This document shows, piece after piece, positions 18,101 to 26,445 of a stretch of 64,000 nucleotides of DNA. Position numbers and translations under genes: made by a program. Below the pieces are notes generated by a model. The model saw only the letters and a program-made list of their open reading frames with translations, ran no database searches and had not been told where the DNA came from. Where the stretch lies: NCBI RefSeq assembly GCF_902497625.1, contig NZ_CABVGX010000013.1, positions 1 to 64,000 of the forward strand. The letters run 5' to 3'. The first letter of the stretch is position 1; every line of letters starts with the position of its first letter. This DNA is from Pseudomonas fluorescens. GTDB lineage: Bacteria; Pseudomonadota; Gammaproteobacteria; Pseudomonadales; Pseudomonadaceae.

Positions 18101-18753
18101 AAAAGCTTATGGTTTTCGCGAGCGTCTTTGGCCTTGTCGAAAGCACGCCGACCCAGGCGCGTGTACAGCGCGGTGTCGGTGAGCTTTTCCAGCAGTTCGC
18201 TGCGTTCGTTATCGTTGGCCTTAAGGAACGCGCTGAATTCACTCTGGGCCAGCAGCACGGCACGGGTGAACTGCTCGAAATTAAGGCCCAGCACGGCTTC
18301 GAGTTGGGTCTTGAAGTCGGCTTTCTGGCTGGCGAGCAATTGGTCCTGATCGATGTCACGCAAACTCTGGCGACTGGCCTGCAGCTTGCCGCCGGCCTTC
18401 TCGCGGGCGCGATTGGCTTCCCAGCGCGCACGATAACGGCGGCCGTCAATGCCGACAAAATCCACCTCGGCATACCCTTCGCCGGTGCCGCGGCGCAACA
18501 GCGTGCGCGGGTCGCCAGTGCTGATTTCGCCATCAGCGTCCGGCGCCTTGGCCGAGACCTGCGCGTTGCTCAGCCTTGGCACGGCGCCGAACAGCGCCAG
18601 GCACAAGGCGTCGAGCAGGGTGCTTTTGCCGGCGCCGGTCGGTCCGGTGATCGCGAACAAACCGGCACTCGCCAGCGGTTCAGCCGTGAAGTCGATTTCA
18701 AAAGGCCCGGCCAGCGAGGCGAGGTTCTTCAAACGGATCGCGAGGATTTTCAT
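15112..18753 (-). CDS. sbcC: Exonuclease SbcCD ATPase subunit
   Basis: 1213 residues, an SMC-like ATPase. The Walker A motif GPTGAGKST is at 37-45. Long coiled coils, rich in Q, E, L and A, run from about 180 to 1050 and are broken by the zinc hook C605-P-V-C608. The ABC signature LSGGE is at 1121-1125 and the Walker B FIDEGFGSLD at about 1151-1160. With SbcD it forms the nuclease that cuts hairpins and protein-blocked DNA ends. It overlaps sbcD by 4 bases upstream and the GST gene by 4 bases downstream. Confidence 0.97.
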   Translation of the reverse strand: MKILAIRLKNLASLAGPFEIDFTAEPLASAGLFAITGPTGAGKSTLLDALCLALFGAVPRLSNAQVSAKAPDADGEISTGDPRTLLRRGTGEGYAEVDFVGIDGRRYRARWEANRAREKAGGKLQASRQSLRDIDQDQLLASQKADFKTQLEAVLGLNFEQFTRAVLLAQSEFSAFLKANDNERSELLEKLTDTALYTRLGRRAFDKAKDARENHKLLQDQATGVTPLSPEARAELDERFNEAQQQLRTQQAQLKQLELQHTWLKELRQLQEEQQSAAEQLTSAQQHWESLAAERLKLTRLEQLAPQRHQFARQSELSAQLTPLAAQMQEHSRQQTELNQRRAQLEQSLCAAQTALAEAQARHTASAAPLRQAFEAQSTLARLAKDASQSAERKQQAQLACTEGQSAIQALLDQQQRVAERLQQIAAELAHSAHLAPLSDAWNAYRDRLQQLMLIGNRLNKGQAELASLEQNAARCAEQLAAQKQQLEVLYKEAGAEPEAVAEQIQLLGNLLQDNRKQLRAFEELSRLWASQQELDKRGAELQQRQLTAQQERERLTQDGVKTKAALSVAEQTLNVTRELLERQRLARSASVEELRAQLQDDQPCPVCGSSDHPYHQPEALLQSLGRHDESEQANAHKAVDTLKEQLTDLRAEVGGVIAQQKELLQQQEQLATQQQGLSPSLEAHPLSTQLLAQDDVKRGAWLTQQTSQLNQSITQDEQRQTALLSLQQDAARLQQQLRNAETASQQASQHLANQQRELSSDRQRLDEELNAFSTLLPADTLEALRSEPAATFLQLDQQIAQRVQQLDQQRDEQSEQQQRQQTLEKEQDRQLTRAQQLEDAQQQFAALTEQQQACQQTLAQLLGEHGSAEDWQLQLDQAVEQARSAEASAGQELQSVRTRLVQLAAELKAQEDRSEALASEDRELSGKIAGWRALHPELDDGGLEFLLSVDDQQVSDLRQRLQQSEKAIEQAKVRLQERDQRLLNHQAQHNGNLDAAQLASALAELQNLFTGSEQRCAELRAEQAEDQRRQNANQALAQQIAEANAEYQRWARLNALIGSATGDTFRKIAQAYNLDLLVHHANVQLRQLVRRYRLKRGGSMLGLLVMDTEMGDELRSVHSLSGGETFLVSLALALGLASMASSTLKIESLFIDEGFGSLDPESLQLAMDALDGLQAQGRKVAVISHVQEMHERIPVQIQVHRQGNGLSTLEVK

Positions 18754-19994
18754 GGCTGTTCGCTCTCCATCTGCACGTCCTGCAACAGTTCGGCAAAGTC
18801 CTTCAGCGTTTGCTCGTCGACCTCGCTGCCATAGTTGTCCAGCCAGGCGCGACTGAACAATTCCTGCGGTGTCAACTGATCCAGTTCGATCAGCTTGGCG
18901 CCATCATCGCTACCGTCGGGAGCGCCACTGCCGGCATATTCGGCGGCGATTCTCACCAGCCGGACCGCTTTGCCTTGCAGCGCGGTTTCGAGCTGATGGC
19001 GCAGATCCGGTTGCGGTTCGTCGAGACGAACGCGCACTTCCAGCCACGGTTGACGCTGAATGTCGGCCAGCAGATCAATGTTCGGCAAGTCGGTCAGCTG
19101 CAAGAGAATGTCCGCCAACGGCGCTGGGCCAATGCGTTGCAGGTTGACCGCGCGGGGGATGAGCTTGGGTACGACACTGAGCAGGGTCTCGCCGTCGAGC
19201 TCAATATCCAGAATCTGGTGCTGATAACCGATCTCGGAAAACGACAGTGGAATCGGCGAGCCGCTGTAGCGAATGCGCTCTTCACCGTTGACCTTTTGTG
19301 GCTTGTGCAGGTGCCCAAGTGCGACATAGCTGATGGTCGGGCCGAACAGGCTGGCCGGCAGCGCTTCGGCATTGCCGATGATCAGGCTGCGCTCGGAATC
19401 TTCCGACACCGAGCCGCCGGCCATGTGCGCATGGCTGATGGCGATCAACGCCTGGCCCTTCTTGCGCTTGGCATTCGCCGCAGCGATCAGCCATTCGTGA
19501 ACCTGACCAATACCGCGCAAATAGTTGTCGCCCAGATGCGCGCCGGTCACCTCGGCCGGGCGCAGGAACGGCAGCGCCAGGCACCAGGCGACCGTTTTGC
19601 CCTTGGCGTCCGGCAGGGGCAGCAGCAGACGCTCGGCATCCAGCTGCCCGTCGTCCAGCCACAACACGCGACCGAGCGCATGGGTACGCAAACGGCGCAT
19701 CAGCGGCGCCGGCAATTCGATGCGCGAACCGGAATCGTGGTTGCCGGCGATCATCACGATGGTCAGCTTGGGCTGTTGTTCATGGGCACTGACGATGAAA
19801 TCGTAAAGGCGTTCCTGGGCTTTGACCGGCGGGTTGACCGTGTCGAAGATATCGCCGGCGATCAGCAATGCATCGGGCTGGTCAAGCTTCAACTGACGCA
19901 GCAGCCAGTCGAGAAAACAACCGTGCTCGAAATCACGTTCCTGGCCGTGCAGGTTCTGCCCAAGATGCCAGTCGGAGGTGTGAAACAGACGCAA
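18750..19994 (-). CDS. sbcD: Exonuclease SbcCD nuclease subunit
   Basis: 414 residues. Metallophosphoesterase motifs are all present: HTSDWHLG (D8, H10), AGDIFD, GNHDSGSR, and the later SHAHMAGG and ALGHLHKPQ histidines that bind two Mn2+ ions. The C-terminal part has the capping domain typical of SbcD. It is the first gene of sbcD-sbcC-GST, and its stop overlaps the sbcC start. Together with SbcC it processes DNA hairpins and blocked ends. Confidence 0.97.
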   Translation of the reverse strand: MRLFHTSDWHLGQNLHGQERDFEHGCFLDWLLRQLKLDQPDALLIAGDIFDTVNPPVKAQERLYDFIVSAHEQQPKLTIVMIAGNHDSGSRIELPAPLMRRLRTHALGRVLWLDDGQLDAERLLLPLPDAKGKTVAWCLALPFLRPAEVTGAHLGDNYLRGIGQVHEWLIAAANAKRKKGQALIAISHAHMAGGSVSEDSERSLIIGNAEALPASLFGPTISYVALGHLHKPQKVNGEERIRYSGSPIPLSFSEIGYQHQILDIELDGETLLSVVPKLIPRAVNLQRIGPAPLADILLQLTDLPNIDLLADIQRQPWLEVRVRLDEPQPDLRHQLETALQGKAVRLVRIAAEYAGSGAPDGSDDGAKLIELDQLTPQELFSRAWLDNYGSEVDEQTLKDFAELLQDVQMESEQP

Positions 19995-20135
19995 GGCGAA
20001 CTCCGTGGGAAATAAGGTAATGGCCGCGTGGAAATTGGAGGCGGCGAAAGGGGAGAGAGTTTACTGGTAAAAGGGGGCGAGTGCAGAAGGGCGAATAGAT
20101 CGCAGCTTTCGACAGGTACTCAGGGATGCGTGTCT

Positions 20136-20531
20136 CTGTAGGAGTGAGCCCGCTCGCGAAAGCTGTCTGTCAGATAGATCAATGTTGAATGTGCAGCCCC
20201 AATCGCGAGCAGGCTCACTCCCACATGGATCTGCGCAACAACACAGATTTCGAACCCTACATAAAACCTGTGGGAGCGGGCTTGCTCGCGAGAGCTGTCT
20301 GTCAGATAAATCAATGTTCAATGTGCAGACCCAATCGCGAGCAGGCTCACTCCCACATGGATCTGCGCAACAACACAGATTTCGAACCCTACATAAAACC
20401 TGTGGGAGCGGGCTTGCTCGCGAAGGCTATCTGTCAGATAAATCAATGTTCAATGTGCAGACCCAATCGCGAGCAGGTTCATTCCCACATGGATCTGCGC
20501 AACAACACAAATTTTGAGCCATACACAAACC
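20136..20531. repeat. Three tandem 132-bp REPIN-containing units
   Basis: Units start at 20136, 20268 and 20400, so the period is exactly 132. Each holds a facing REP pair (CTGTGGGAGCGGGCTTGCTCGCGA ... TCGCGAGCAGGCTCACTCCCAC) and an identical-looking tail with ATGGATCTGCGCAACAACAC. Units 2 and 3 are most alike in the first half, and units 1 and 2 in the tail. The array fills the gap between sbcD and the batD end; no gene is supported in 19995-20564. Confidence 0.95.
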
Positions 20532-20564
20532 CAAGGAGCCGCCAAACGCTGCTATTTTTGTGCC

Positions 20565-22199
20565 CTATTTCGGATACAGCGGCGGTAGCCCGCTGTCAGC
20601 CACCGGGTCCTGGATGCCTTCCGCCGTGGGTATCGCGCGGATTGCCCGCCACAGGTCTTCACCTTGCCACTGCTGCCCGGTCTCGCTGTACAGCGCGCCG
20701 TTCAAACCATCCAGGGCGTCGGACAGCGGTACAAAACGCGCGGCCATGTCGGCGAGGGTTTCCGGTTGTTGCCGGGCCCAGGCGTCGAGGGCCTGGCGGG
20801 TGGCGTGGGAGTCGTTGGCCAGGCAGGCGCGTTTGAGTTCGTCGAGCACGGTGCGTGTGCTCGGGCCCGCATGCGCGGCGCGCAGGATCGCGGGTTGCCA
20901 GCGTGCACGCCACCAGAGGCCGAAACCCAACAGCGTGGTGCAGAGCAGAATCAGGCTGGTCAGCTGCCAGCGCCACACGGTATCGGGGTCAGCCGCTGGG
21001 GTGATAGCCACGGTGCTGGCCGGCGTGTCGACCGTCAGGCTCGGATTGTTCGCCACTTGCAAGGTGCGCGCGGGCAGACTGGTGTGTTCCAGGTGATCTT
21101 CAAAGGTGTTCCACCAGACCACGTCCACGGCGGGCAACTCAAGCTCGCCGCTGCGGACCGGGACCAGCGCTTCGCGGTCTTCGCGACTGCCGATCAACCC
21201 GCGCTCGCTGTTTTGATTAACCAGCAGCGGCTGATCCGGATACCGCCGCAGGCCGTTGATGTCGGTGGCTGGCAGCGGTGGCAATTGTGCGCTGGAGAGG
21301 CCTTCAGCCTTAAGCGTCAGGCTGCGGGTGAGCGACTCGCCAGCCTGCGCCTGTTCCGGCTCCGGGTTCCAGCTTTCGCTCAGGCTAACGCTGCGAGCCG
21401 GCAGCCAGGGTGCGTCGACCGGATAACTGACGGGCTTGGCTTTGACAGTAAGCACCATTGCGCTGGAGCTGACGCGCAGCATTTTCCCCGATTTTGGCGA
21501 TTCGGTATCCTGGGCCGGGTGTGTTTCGACCAGTGTGGCGCTGAATGCCTGCGCCGGAATGCTCAGTGGCCCGCTATGTTGCGGGTAGATCGCGTAGCGC
21601 ATCTCGATCACGCCGTGACGCACGCCCTTGATGTCTTTTTCATAGGTTCGCGAGGCTCCGAGCTGCTCGATGCGCGCGTCAGGAACCTGCAGCGGGGTCA
21701 GGCTGCTGTCGTCGTACAGCGACACCGAATGGTAGATACGCAGGGTCAGGATGGCCTGGGCCTGCACATAAACGCTGTTCTGATCGAGACTGGCCTCGAT
21801 GAACACCGGGGCCAGTCTGCCCGTGTTGTCCTGATTGTCGCTTGCAACCACCTGGAGAGTGAGCGGCTCGCTCTGCACGTCGCCCAACTGCAACGATGGG
21901 ATCACCACAGTGCCATTCTGGCGCGGCAGCAGGGTGATGATCCAGCGCGTGGTCGCGCCGGAATCGCCATTGATGGTTGTCAACTGGTTGACCTGACGCG
22001 TGCCACGAACGTCGAACTGCGGCTCGAGCGCAGCCAGATCGGGTTTGCCGAACTGCGTCACATCGGTGGATTCCAGGGTCAGCTCTACTGTCTCGCCCGA
22101 ATTCAAGCGACTGCGGTCGACACTGGCAACCAGTCCCACAGCCTGTACTTCAGTGGTGCACAGCAGCAGCGCCAGCATGGAAATCGTGAAGCGGGTCAT
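20565..22199 (-). CDS. BatD family protein
   Basis: 544 residues. A signal peptide (about 1-20, ending TEVQAVG) is followed by a periplasmic part with Ig-like beta segments, then one membrane helix near the C-terminus (about 415-435, LTSLILLCTTLLGFGLWW) and a short cytosolic tail. This is the BatD layout of Bacteroides-aerotolerance-type operons. Last of six overlapping genes with moxR at the head. The Bat complex is linked to envelope stress tolerance in some bacteria; the role in Pseudomonas is not settled. Confidence 0.85.
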   Translation of the reverse strand: MTRFTISMLALLLCTTEVQAVGLVASVDRSRLNSGETVELTLESTDVTQFGKPDLAALEPQFDVRGTRQVNQLTTINGDSGATTRWIITLLPRQNGTVVIPSLQLGDVQSEPLTLQVVASDNQDNTGRLAPVFIEASLDQNSVYVQAQAILTLRIYHSVSLYDDSSLTPLQVPDARIEQLGASRTYEKDIKGVRHGVIEMRYAIYPQHSGPLSIPAQAFSATLVETHPAQDTESPKSGKMLRVSSSAMVLTVKAKPVSYPVDAPWLPARSVSLSESWNPEPEQAQAGESLTRSLTLKAEGLSSAQLPPLPATDINGLRRYPDQPLLVNQNSERGLIGSREDREALVPVRSGELELPAVDVVWWNTFEDHLEHTSLPARTLQVANNPSLTVDTPASTVAITPAADPDTVWRWQLTSLILLCTTLLGFGLWWRARWQPAILRAAHAGPSTRTVLDELKRACLANDSHATRQALDAWARQQPETLADMAARFVPLSDALDGLNGALYSETGQQWQGEDLWRAIRAIPTAEGIQDPVADSGLPPLYPK

Positions 22200-23932
22200 C
22201 GGGTTTTTTCCTGATCCTGATGTTGTTGCTGTTCGTACCAGAATTTGCGTCTGAGCAATTCACCCGGATCGTCCGGTATCTGGCGCAGCCATTGCTCCAG
22301 CGCCTGCTGTTGTTCGCCATCGATGCTGTCGGTGGCCGGACGCAGCGGCGGGCGGGTGTGCTGTTCGTCGCCGAGTTCGCTGCCCGGGACTTCACTGGCG
22401 CCCGATTTAGTCGGCGCGGTCGCCGGTTGCTCGGTGTCGGGGGGCGGCTTACCGGCCTCAACTGCCGTTTCGCCGTTGCTCGACGGCTGCGTCGCCGCGC
22501 CCGGCGATGGTTCCTGCTCCAGCGGTTGTTCATCGGCAGGCGGCTCGTCCGGCTCAACCGGCGGCGGGGTGTTTTTCTGCTTCAACAGGTTTTCCACCAG
22601 CGCCTTGTTAGTCAGGGCCGGGCGCAAATCCGGTTGGCGTTCCAGGGCCTGCTCATAGGCATCAAGCGCGGCTTCCAGTTCACCGCTTTTGGCCAGGGCG
22701 TTGCCACGATTGTAGTGGGCGTAAGCATCCTTGCCTTCGGCGAAGCGCTGGGCGGCGCCACTGTAATCGCCAGCCTCATACAGCGCCACGCCTTGCCATT
22801 GCGCATCTTCGAAGTGCTGCGCAGCTGCGGCCGGTTGTTTCTGTCTGAGCAACTGCAGCCCGCGCTGATCGGGGCGCAACCACAAGTCTTCGAAGTCGAA
22901 GGCGTAACTCGGTTGCGGTACCAGAAATAGCAGGGGCAAACAGAACAGCCAGCCACGACGACCGGCACAGGCGGCAAGCAGTAACAGCGGCAATAACAAC
23001 CAGTGACCTTGATCGGCCCAGGTATCAAGACGCACGGTCTGGCCGTCATTGCGCAAGTGGCGAGGGCCATCGAACAGACCCAGCGCACGTAGGTCGGCGT
23101 CTTCCAGGCGGGCGTGACGATAACGCCCATCGACGCTCTCGACGAATGTTTTCAAGCCGGGTTCATCCAGGCGCGACACGAGGATGGCGCCCAGTTCATC
23201 CTTGAGAAAACTGCCGTCTTCCTGGGTGATCGGTGAGCCTTCGCGCGTGCCAACGCCCAGCATCAGCAATTGGGTGGATTTACCTTTGAGCGCTAGATCA
23301 ATCCCTTCGCGCTCGAGTTCGTTCAGCGACGAACCGATCAGCAGAATACGACCATCGCCGAGTGCAGCCTGGTTCAGCAGCGCGAGGGCTTTGCGCACGG
23401 CGAGATCGGCGCGATGGCCGGCTGCCGGCATCAGCGAGGGTTTGAGCGCGTCGAGCAGGTTGCGACTGGTGGAAAAATCGTCCGAAAGCGGCACCAGCGT
23501 GTGCGCGCTGCCGGAATAGACAATGATGGCTGTCTGCGCGTCGCTGCGCCTTTGAAGCAAATCGAAGACTTTGCGTCGGGCTTGTTCCAGGCGATTGGGT
23601 GTCACGTCGGTGGCGAGCATTTCCGGGGTCAGCTCCAGGATCACCACCAGAGGGTCGGCCGGTTTCTGGCTGGTTTGCTCGACCCGGTCCCAGCTCGGGC
23701 CCAGCAACGCCAGCACCGTCAGTACCCACGCGACACCGAGCGACACCCATGGCACTTTGCTTTCGCGGCCATTGCCACCACTGAGCAACGCCGCATGAAA
23801 AGCGGGCGGCAGGATCATCTGCCAGCGCCCGGCGCGCTTTTGCCGATGCCAGAGTTGCCAGAGCAACCAGCCAAGCACCGGCAACAGCAGCAGCCACCAC
23901 GGGCGGAACCAATATGGCCAGAGCACGCTCAC
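22196..23932 (-). CDS. VWA-domain and TPR protein (BatB/BatC-type fusion)
   Basis: 578 residues. Two N-terminal membrane helices (about 8-26 and 62-80) precede a von Willebrand A domain (about 95-280), then a further helix pair, two or so TPR units (about 370-460, with ALYEAGDYSGAAQRFAEG and HYNRGNALAKSGELEAALDAY), and a long proline/glutamate/threonine-rich tail. It joins BatB (VWA) and BatC (TPR) in one chain. The metal site expected as D-x-S-x-S reads E100-L-T-P-E104, so metal binding may be lost or altered. It overlaps both neighbours by 4 bases. Confidence 0.88.
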   Translation of the reverse strand: MSVLWPYWFRPWWLLLLPVLGWLLWQLWHRQKRAGRWQMILPPAFHAALLSGGNGRESKVPWVSLGVAWVLTVLALLGPSWDRVEQTSQKPADPLVVILELTPEMLATDVTPNRLEQARRKVFDLLQRRSDAQTAIIVYSGSAHTLVPLSDDFSTSRNLLDALKPSLMPAAGHRADLAVRKALALLNQAALGDGRILLIGSSLNELEREGIDLALKGKSTQLLMLGVGTREGSPITQEDGSFLKDELGAILVSRLDEPGLKTFVESVDGRYRHARLEDADLRALGLFDGPRHLRNDGQTVRLDTWADQGHWLLLPLLLLAACAGRRGWLFCLPLLFLVPQPSYAFDFEDLWLRPDQRGLQLLRQKQPAAAAQHFEDAQWQGVALYEAGDYSGAAQRFAEGKDAYAHYNRGNALAKSGELEAALDAYEQALERQPDLRPALTNKALVENLLKQKNTPPPVEPDEPPADEQPLEQEPSPGAATQPSSNGETAVEAGKPPPDTEQPATAPTKSGASEVPGSELGDEQHTRPPLRPATDSIDGEQQQALEQWLRQIPDDPGELLRRKFWYEQQQHQDQEKTR

Positions 23933-25008
23933 TTGCGCCTCCGCAGACGCAAGCGGTTGAGCCGCTGGCGCCAGTCAGGCAATTGCGCCTGCAAAAACAA
24001 GTCTTTGGTAAACAGGCGCTGTATCGGGTTATGCGGCCAGCGTTCGCGCACCACCAGCAATATGCTGAGCAACAACGCAAGCGCCAGGGGCCAGTGATAC
24101 AACGCCTGGGCAGGGCGTGCCTGAGTCGGTTGTTGGGTCACCGGTTCCAGTTGATCGAGGGTTGCCTTGATCGCTTGCAGTTCCTCACCATCGCGGGCCC
24201 GGAAGTACTGGCCGCCGGTAATCTGGGCGATTGCCTTCAAGGAGGGCTCATCGAGGTCCAGACTCGGATTGATGCCGAGCAAGCCCGCCGTGCCGCTTTG
24301 CTCGGGATCACCACCGATGCCGATCGGATAAATTTTCACGCCTTCGCGGGCCGCGAGCCGCGCCGCCGTCACCGGGTCGATTTCGCCGCCGTTGTTGGCG
24401 CCATCCGTCACCAGAATCAAAACCCGGCTCTGCGCCGGACGCAGGCGCAAGCGCTTGAGTGCCAGGCCAATGGCATCGCCGATCGCGGTGTTTTTCCCGG
24501 CAATGCCGATCCGGGCTTCGTCCAGCCAGATGCGCACGGTACGCCGATCGAAAGTCAGCGGTGATTGCAGGTATGCCTTGCTGCCGAACAGGATCAGGCC
24601 GACGCGATCGCCTTCACGACTTTCGAGGAAGTCCCCGAGCAAGTGCTGCACCAGCGCGAGGCGACTGACTTCATCGTCCTGCCACTGCATGTCGGGAAAA
24701 TCCATCGAGCCGGAGACATCCACCGCCACCAGCAAATCGCGACCACTGGCCGCGATGGGCAGCGGCTCTCCCAGCCATTGCGGGCGTGCCGCCGAGATCA
24801 GCAGCAACAACCACAGCAGCAGGAATGGCGCCTGTTGCCGCCAGGCCGGCAGATTGGCCCGGGCGCGGCGGCGTGCGAGACCCTCGAGATCGCCGAGGAA
24901 GCTGACTTTCAGTGCCGGTTCACCGCTGTCGGCCGCCGGCAACACGCTGCGCAACAGCCAGGGCAGCGGCAGCAGGACGAAGATCCAGGGCCAGGCGAAC
25001 TCAAACAT
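23929..25008 (-). CDS. VWA-domain membrane protein (BatA type)
   Basis: 359 residues. N-terminal helices (about 5-24 and 60-76), a von Willebrand A domain with an intact metal site D97-V-S-G-S101 and later TDGANNGGE, and a C-terminal helix (about 308-326). It is the intact VWA partner of the following BatB-like gene. It overlaps the DUF4381 gene by 8 bases and the next gene by 4. Confidence 0.9.
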   Translation of the reverse strand: MFEFAWPWIFVLLPLPWLLRSVLPAADSGEPALKVSFLGDLEGLARRRARANLPAWRQQAPFLLLWLLLLISAARPQWLGEPLPIAASGRDLLVAVDVSGSMDFPDMQWQDDEVSRLALVQHLLGDFLESREGDRVGLILFGSKAYLQSPLTFDRRTVRIWLDEARIGIAGKNTAIGDAIGLALKRLRLRPAQSRVLILVTDGANNGGEIDPVTAARLAAREGVKIYPIGIGGDPEQSGTAGLLGINPSLDLDEPSLKAIAQITGGQYFRARDGEELQAIKATLDQLEPVTQQPTQARPAQALYHWPLALALLLSILLVVRERWPHNPIQRLFTKDLFLQAQLPDWRQRLNRLRLRRRK

Positions 25009-25495
25009 GTTTGCGGATCCACGTATCGACAGCCTGGGTGAGGCCGGCGATGGCTTTGTCGTCGAGTTTGCATTCGGGTTTATAGGCGCCTTCGACCAGA
25101 ATCATCCAGCGCGTCAGGCCGGCGGCGGGGCAGCGATTGTCGAGAAATGCCAGCCATTTGCGCCCATTCAGCGTGTGGCTTTGACTGTAGGGATAATGGT
25201 TGCGGCACAGGCGCTTGAGTAAACCGTTGAGTTGCTGCAGCCACGCCCCGGCGGGCGCGCCATCGTAAGGTTTGGGCATCAGCGCCAGTTCGGCCAGGGC
25301 TGCGACGCGCACGGGATCGAGCGGTTGCTCGGCGGGTGCAGCGACACGTTCAGACGGCAGAAAGCGGCGCAGTTGCCACAGGCCGAAACCCAGCAGCGGG
25401 AACAACAGAATCAACAACCACCAGCCAGGCGCCGGAGGCCAAAAACCAATGGGCGGCGGCGAAATCAGCGGTTGCAGTTGATCGAGGCTGCTCAT
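25001..25495 (-). CDS. DUF4381 domain-containing protein
   Basis: 164 residues. A proline-rich N-terminus (ISPPPIGFWPPAPGWW) leads into one membrane helix (about 25-43), followed by a cytosolic helical region with LNGLLKRLCRNHYP. This is the DUF4381 pattern found between DUF58 and BatA genes. The function is unknown; it is probably a structural part of the Bat complex. Confidence 0.85.
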   Translation of the reverse strand: MSSLDQLQPLISPPPIGFWPPAPGWWLLILLFPLLGFGLWQLRRFLPSERVAAPAEQPLDPVRVAALAELALMPKPYDGAPAGAWLQQLNGLLKRLCRNHYPYSQSHTLNGRKWLAFLDNRCPAAGLTRWMILVEGAYKPECKLDDKAIAGLTQAVDTWIRKHV

Positions 25496-26445
25496 CGGCC
25501 TTTCCCTGGGCGCTCGGGATTGAGGTACTCGCGCAACTGTTCGACCATCTCGCTCTGGGTGCTCAACGGCATCAGCAGCACGCGCAGTTTTTGCGCCAGC
25601 AATTCCCAGCGGGCGATACGCGCTTCGGCTTGTGCGCGATAGGTTTGGCGCAGATCATAATTTAGAGTGTCGAGTTCCAGTTGCGCGCCACGTTCGGTGA
25701 AGCGCAGAAGCCCGGCGGCCGGCAAGGCATGGTCGAGCGGGTCGGATACCGGCAGCAGCAACAGGTCGCAATGCCGCGACAACAGACTCAGTTGTTGCTC
25801 GGAACCTTCAGTCAGTGCGCGTTCGTCGCAGATCACGATTACCAGACTGCCAGGGCGCAATACCTCGCGGGCGCGGCGCAGCGCCATGTTCAACGAGTCG
25901 CGATTCTGCTCGCTTTCGGTGTGCAGCGACTGATTGACCCGCACCAGCCGGTTGAGCAGTTGCAGCAGACTTTGTTTGCTGCGCCGCGGTTTGATCTCGT
26001 AATGCTCGTTGTCGCCGAACACCAGCCCGCCGACGCGATCGTTGTGACCGAGCGCAGCCCAGCCGATCAGGCTTGCGGCCTGCGCGGCCAGCACCGATTT
26101 GAACATCAGCCCGGAACCGAAAAACAGTCGGCGACTTTGCTCGACCATGATGAAAATCGGCCGCTCACGTTCTTCGTGGAAAAGTTTGGTGTGGGGTTCC
26201 TGAGTGCGTGCGGTAACTCGCCAGTCGATGGTGCGCACGTCATCGCCCGCCTGATAAACCCGCACCTGATCGAAATCGACGCCACGCCCGCGTAGCTTGG
26301 AGTGGTGCAGGCCAATCAGCGGGCTGCGCTGGCTTGGCGTGGAAAACAGCTGCACTTCGCGAACACGATGGCGCATCTCGATCAGTTCGCTAAGGCTGAT
26401 GCGGATGCCCGTTTCGGGCGGCAGGCTGGCGTTCATCGGGGTCAA
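25492..26445 (-). CDS. DUF58 domain-containing protein
   Basis: 317 residues. It contains the DUF58 core YQAGDDVRTIDWRVTARTQE followed by RPIFIMVEQS, a VWA-like fold whose metal-site residues are not canonical. DUF58 proteins always travel with MoxR ATPases and are their probable targets. The start at 26445 overlaps the moxR stop as ATGA, which supports it over the second methionine three codons on. Confidence 0.88.
   Translation of the reverse strand: MTPMNASLPPETGIRISLSELIEMRHRVREVQLFSTPSQRSPLIGLHHSKLRGRGVDFDQVRVYQAGDDVRTIDWRVTARTQEPHTKLFHEERERPIFIMVEQSRRLFFGSGLMFKSVLAAQAASLIGWAALGHNDRVGGLVFGDNEHYEIKPRRSKQSLLQLLNRLVRVNQSLHTESEQNRDSLNMALRRAREVLRPGSLVIVICDERALTEGSEQQLSLLSRHCDLLLLPVSDPLDHALPAAGLLRFTERGAQLELDTLNYDLRQTYRAQAEARIARWELLAQKLRVLLMPLSTQSEMVEQLREYLNPERPGKGR

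Noticed and set aside
17200..18834. A 544-codon open frame antisense to sbcC
   Set aside because: It mirrors the Q/L-rich coiled-coil region of sbcC; its leucine-rich composition is an artefact.
20136..20531. CRISPR-like array
   Set aside because: The units are 132 bp, contain facing REP palindromes and have no unique spacers; no cas gene is near.
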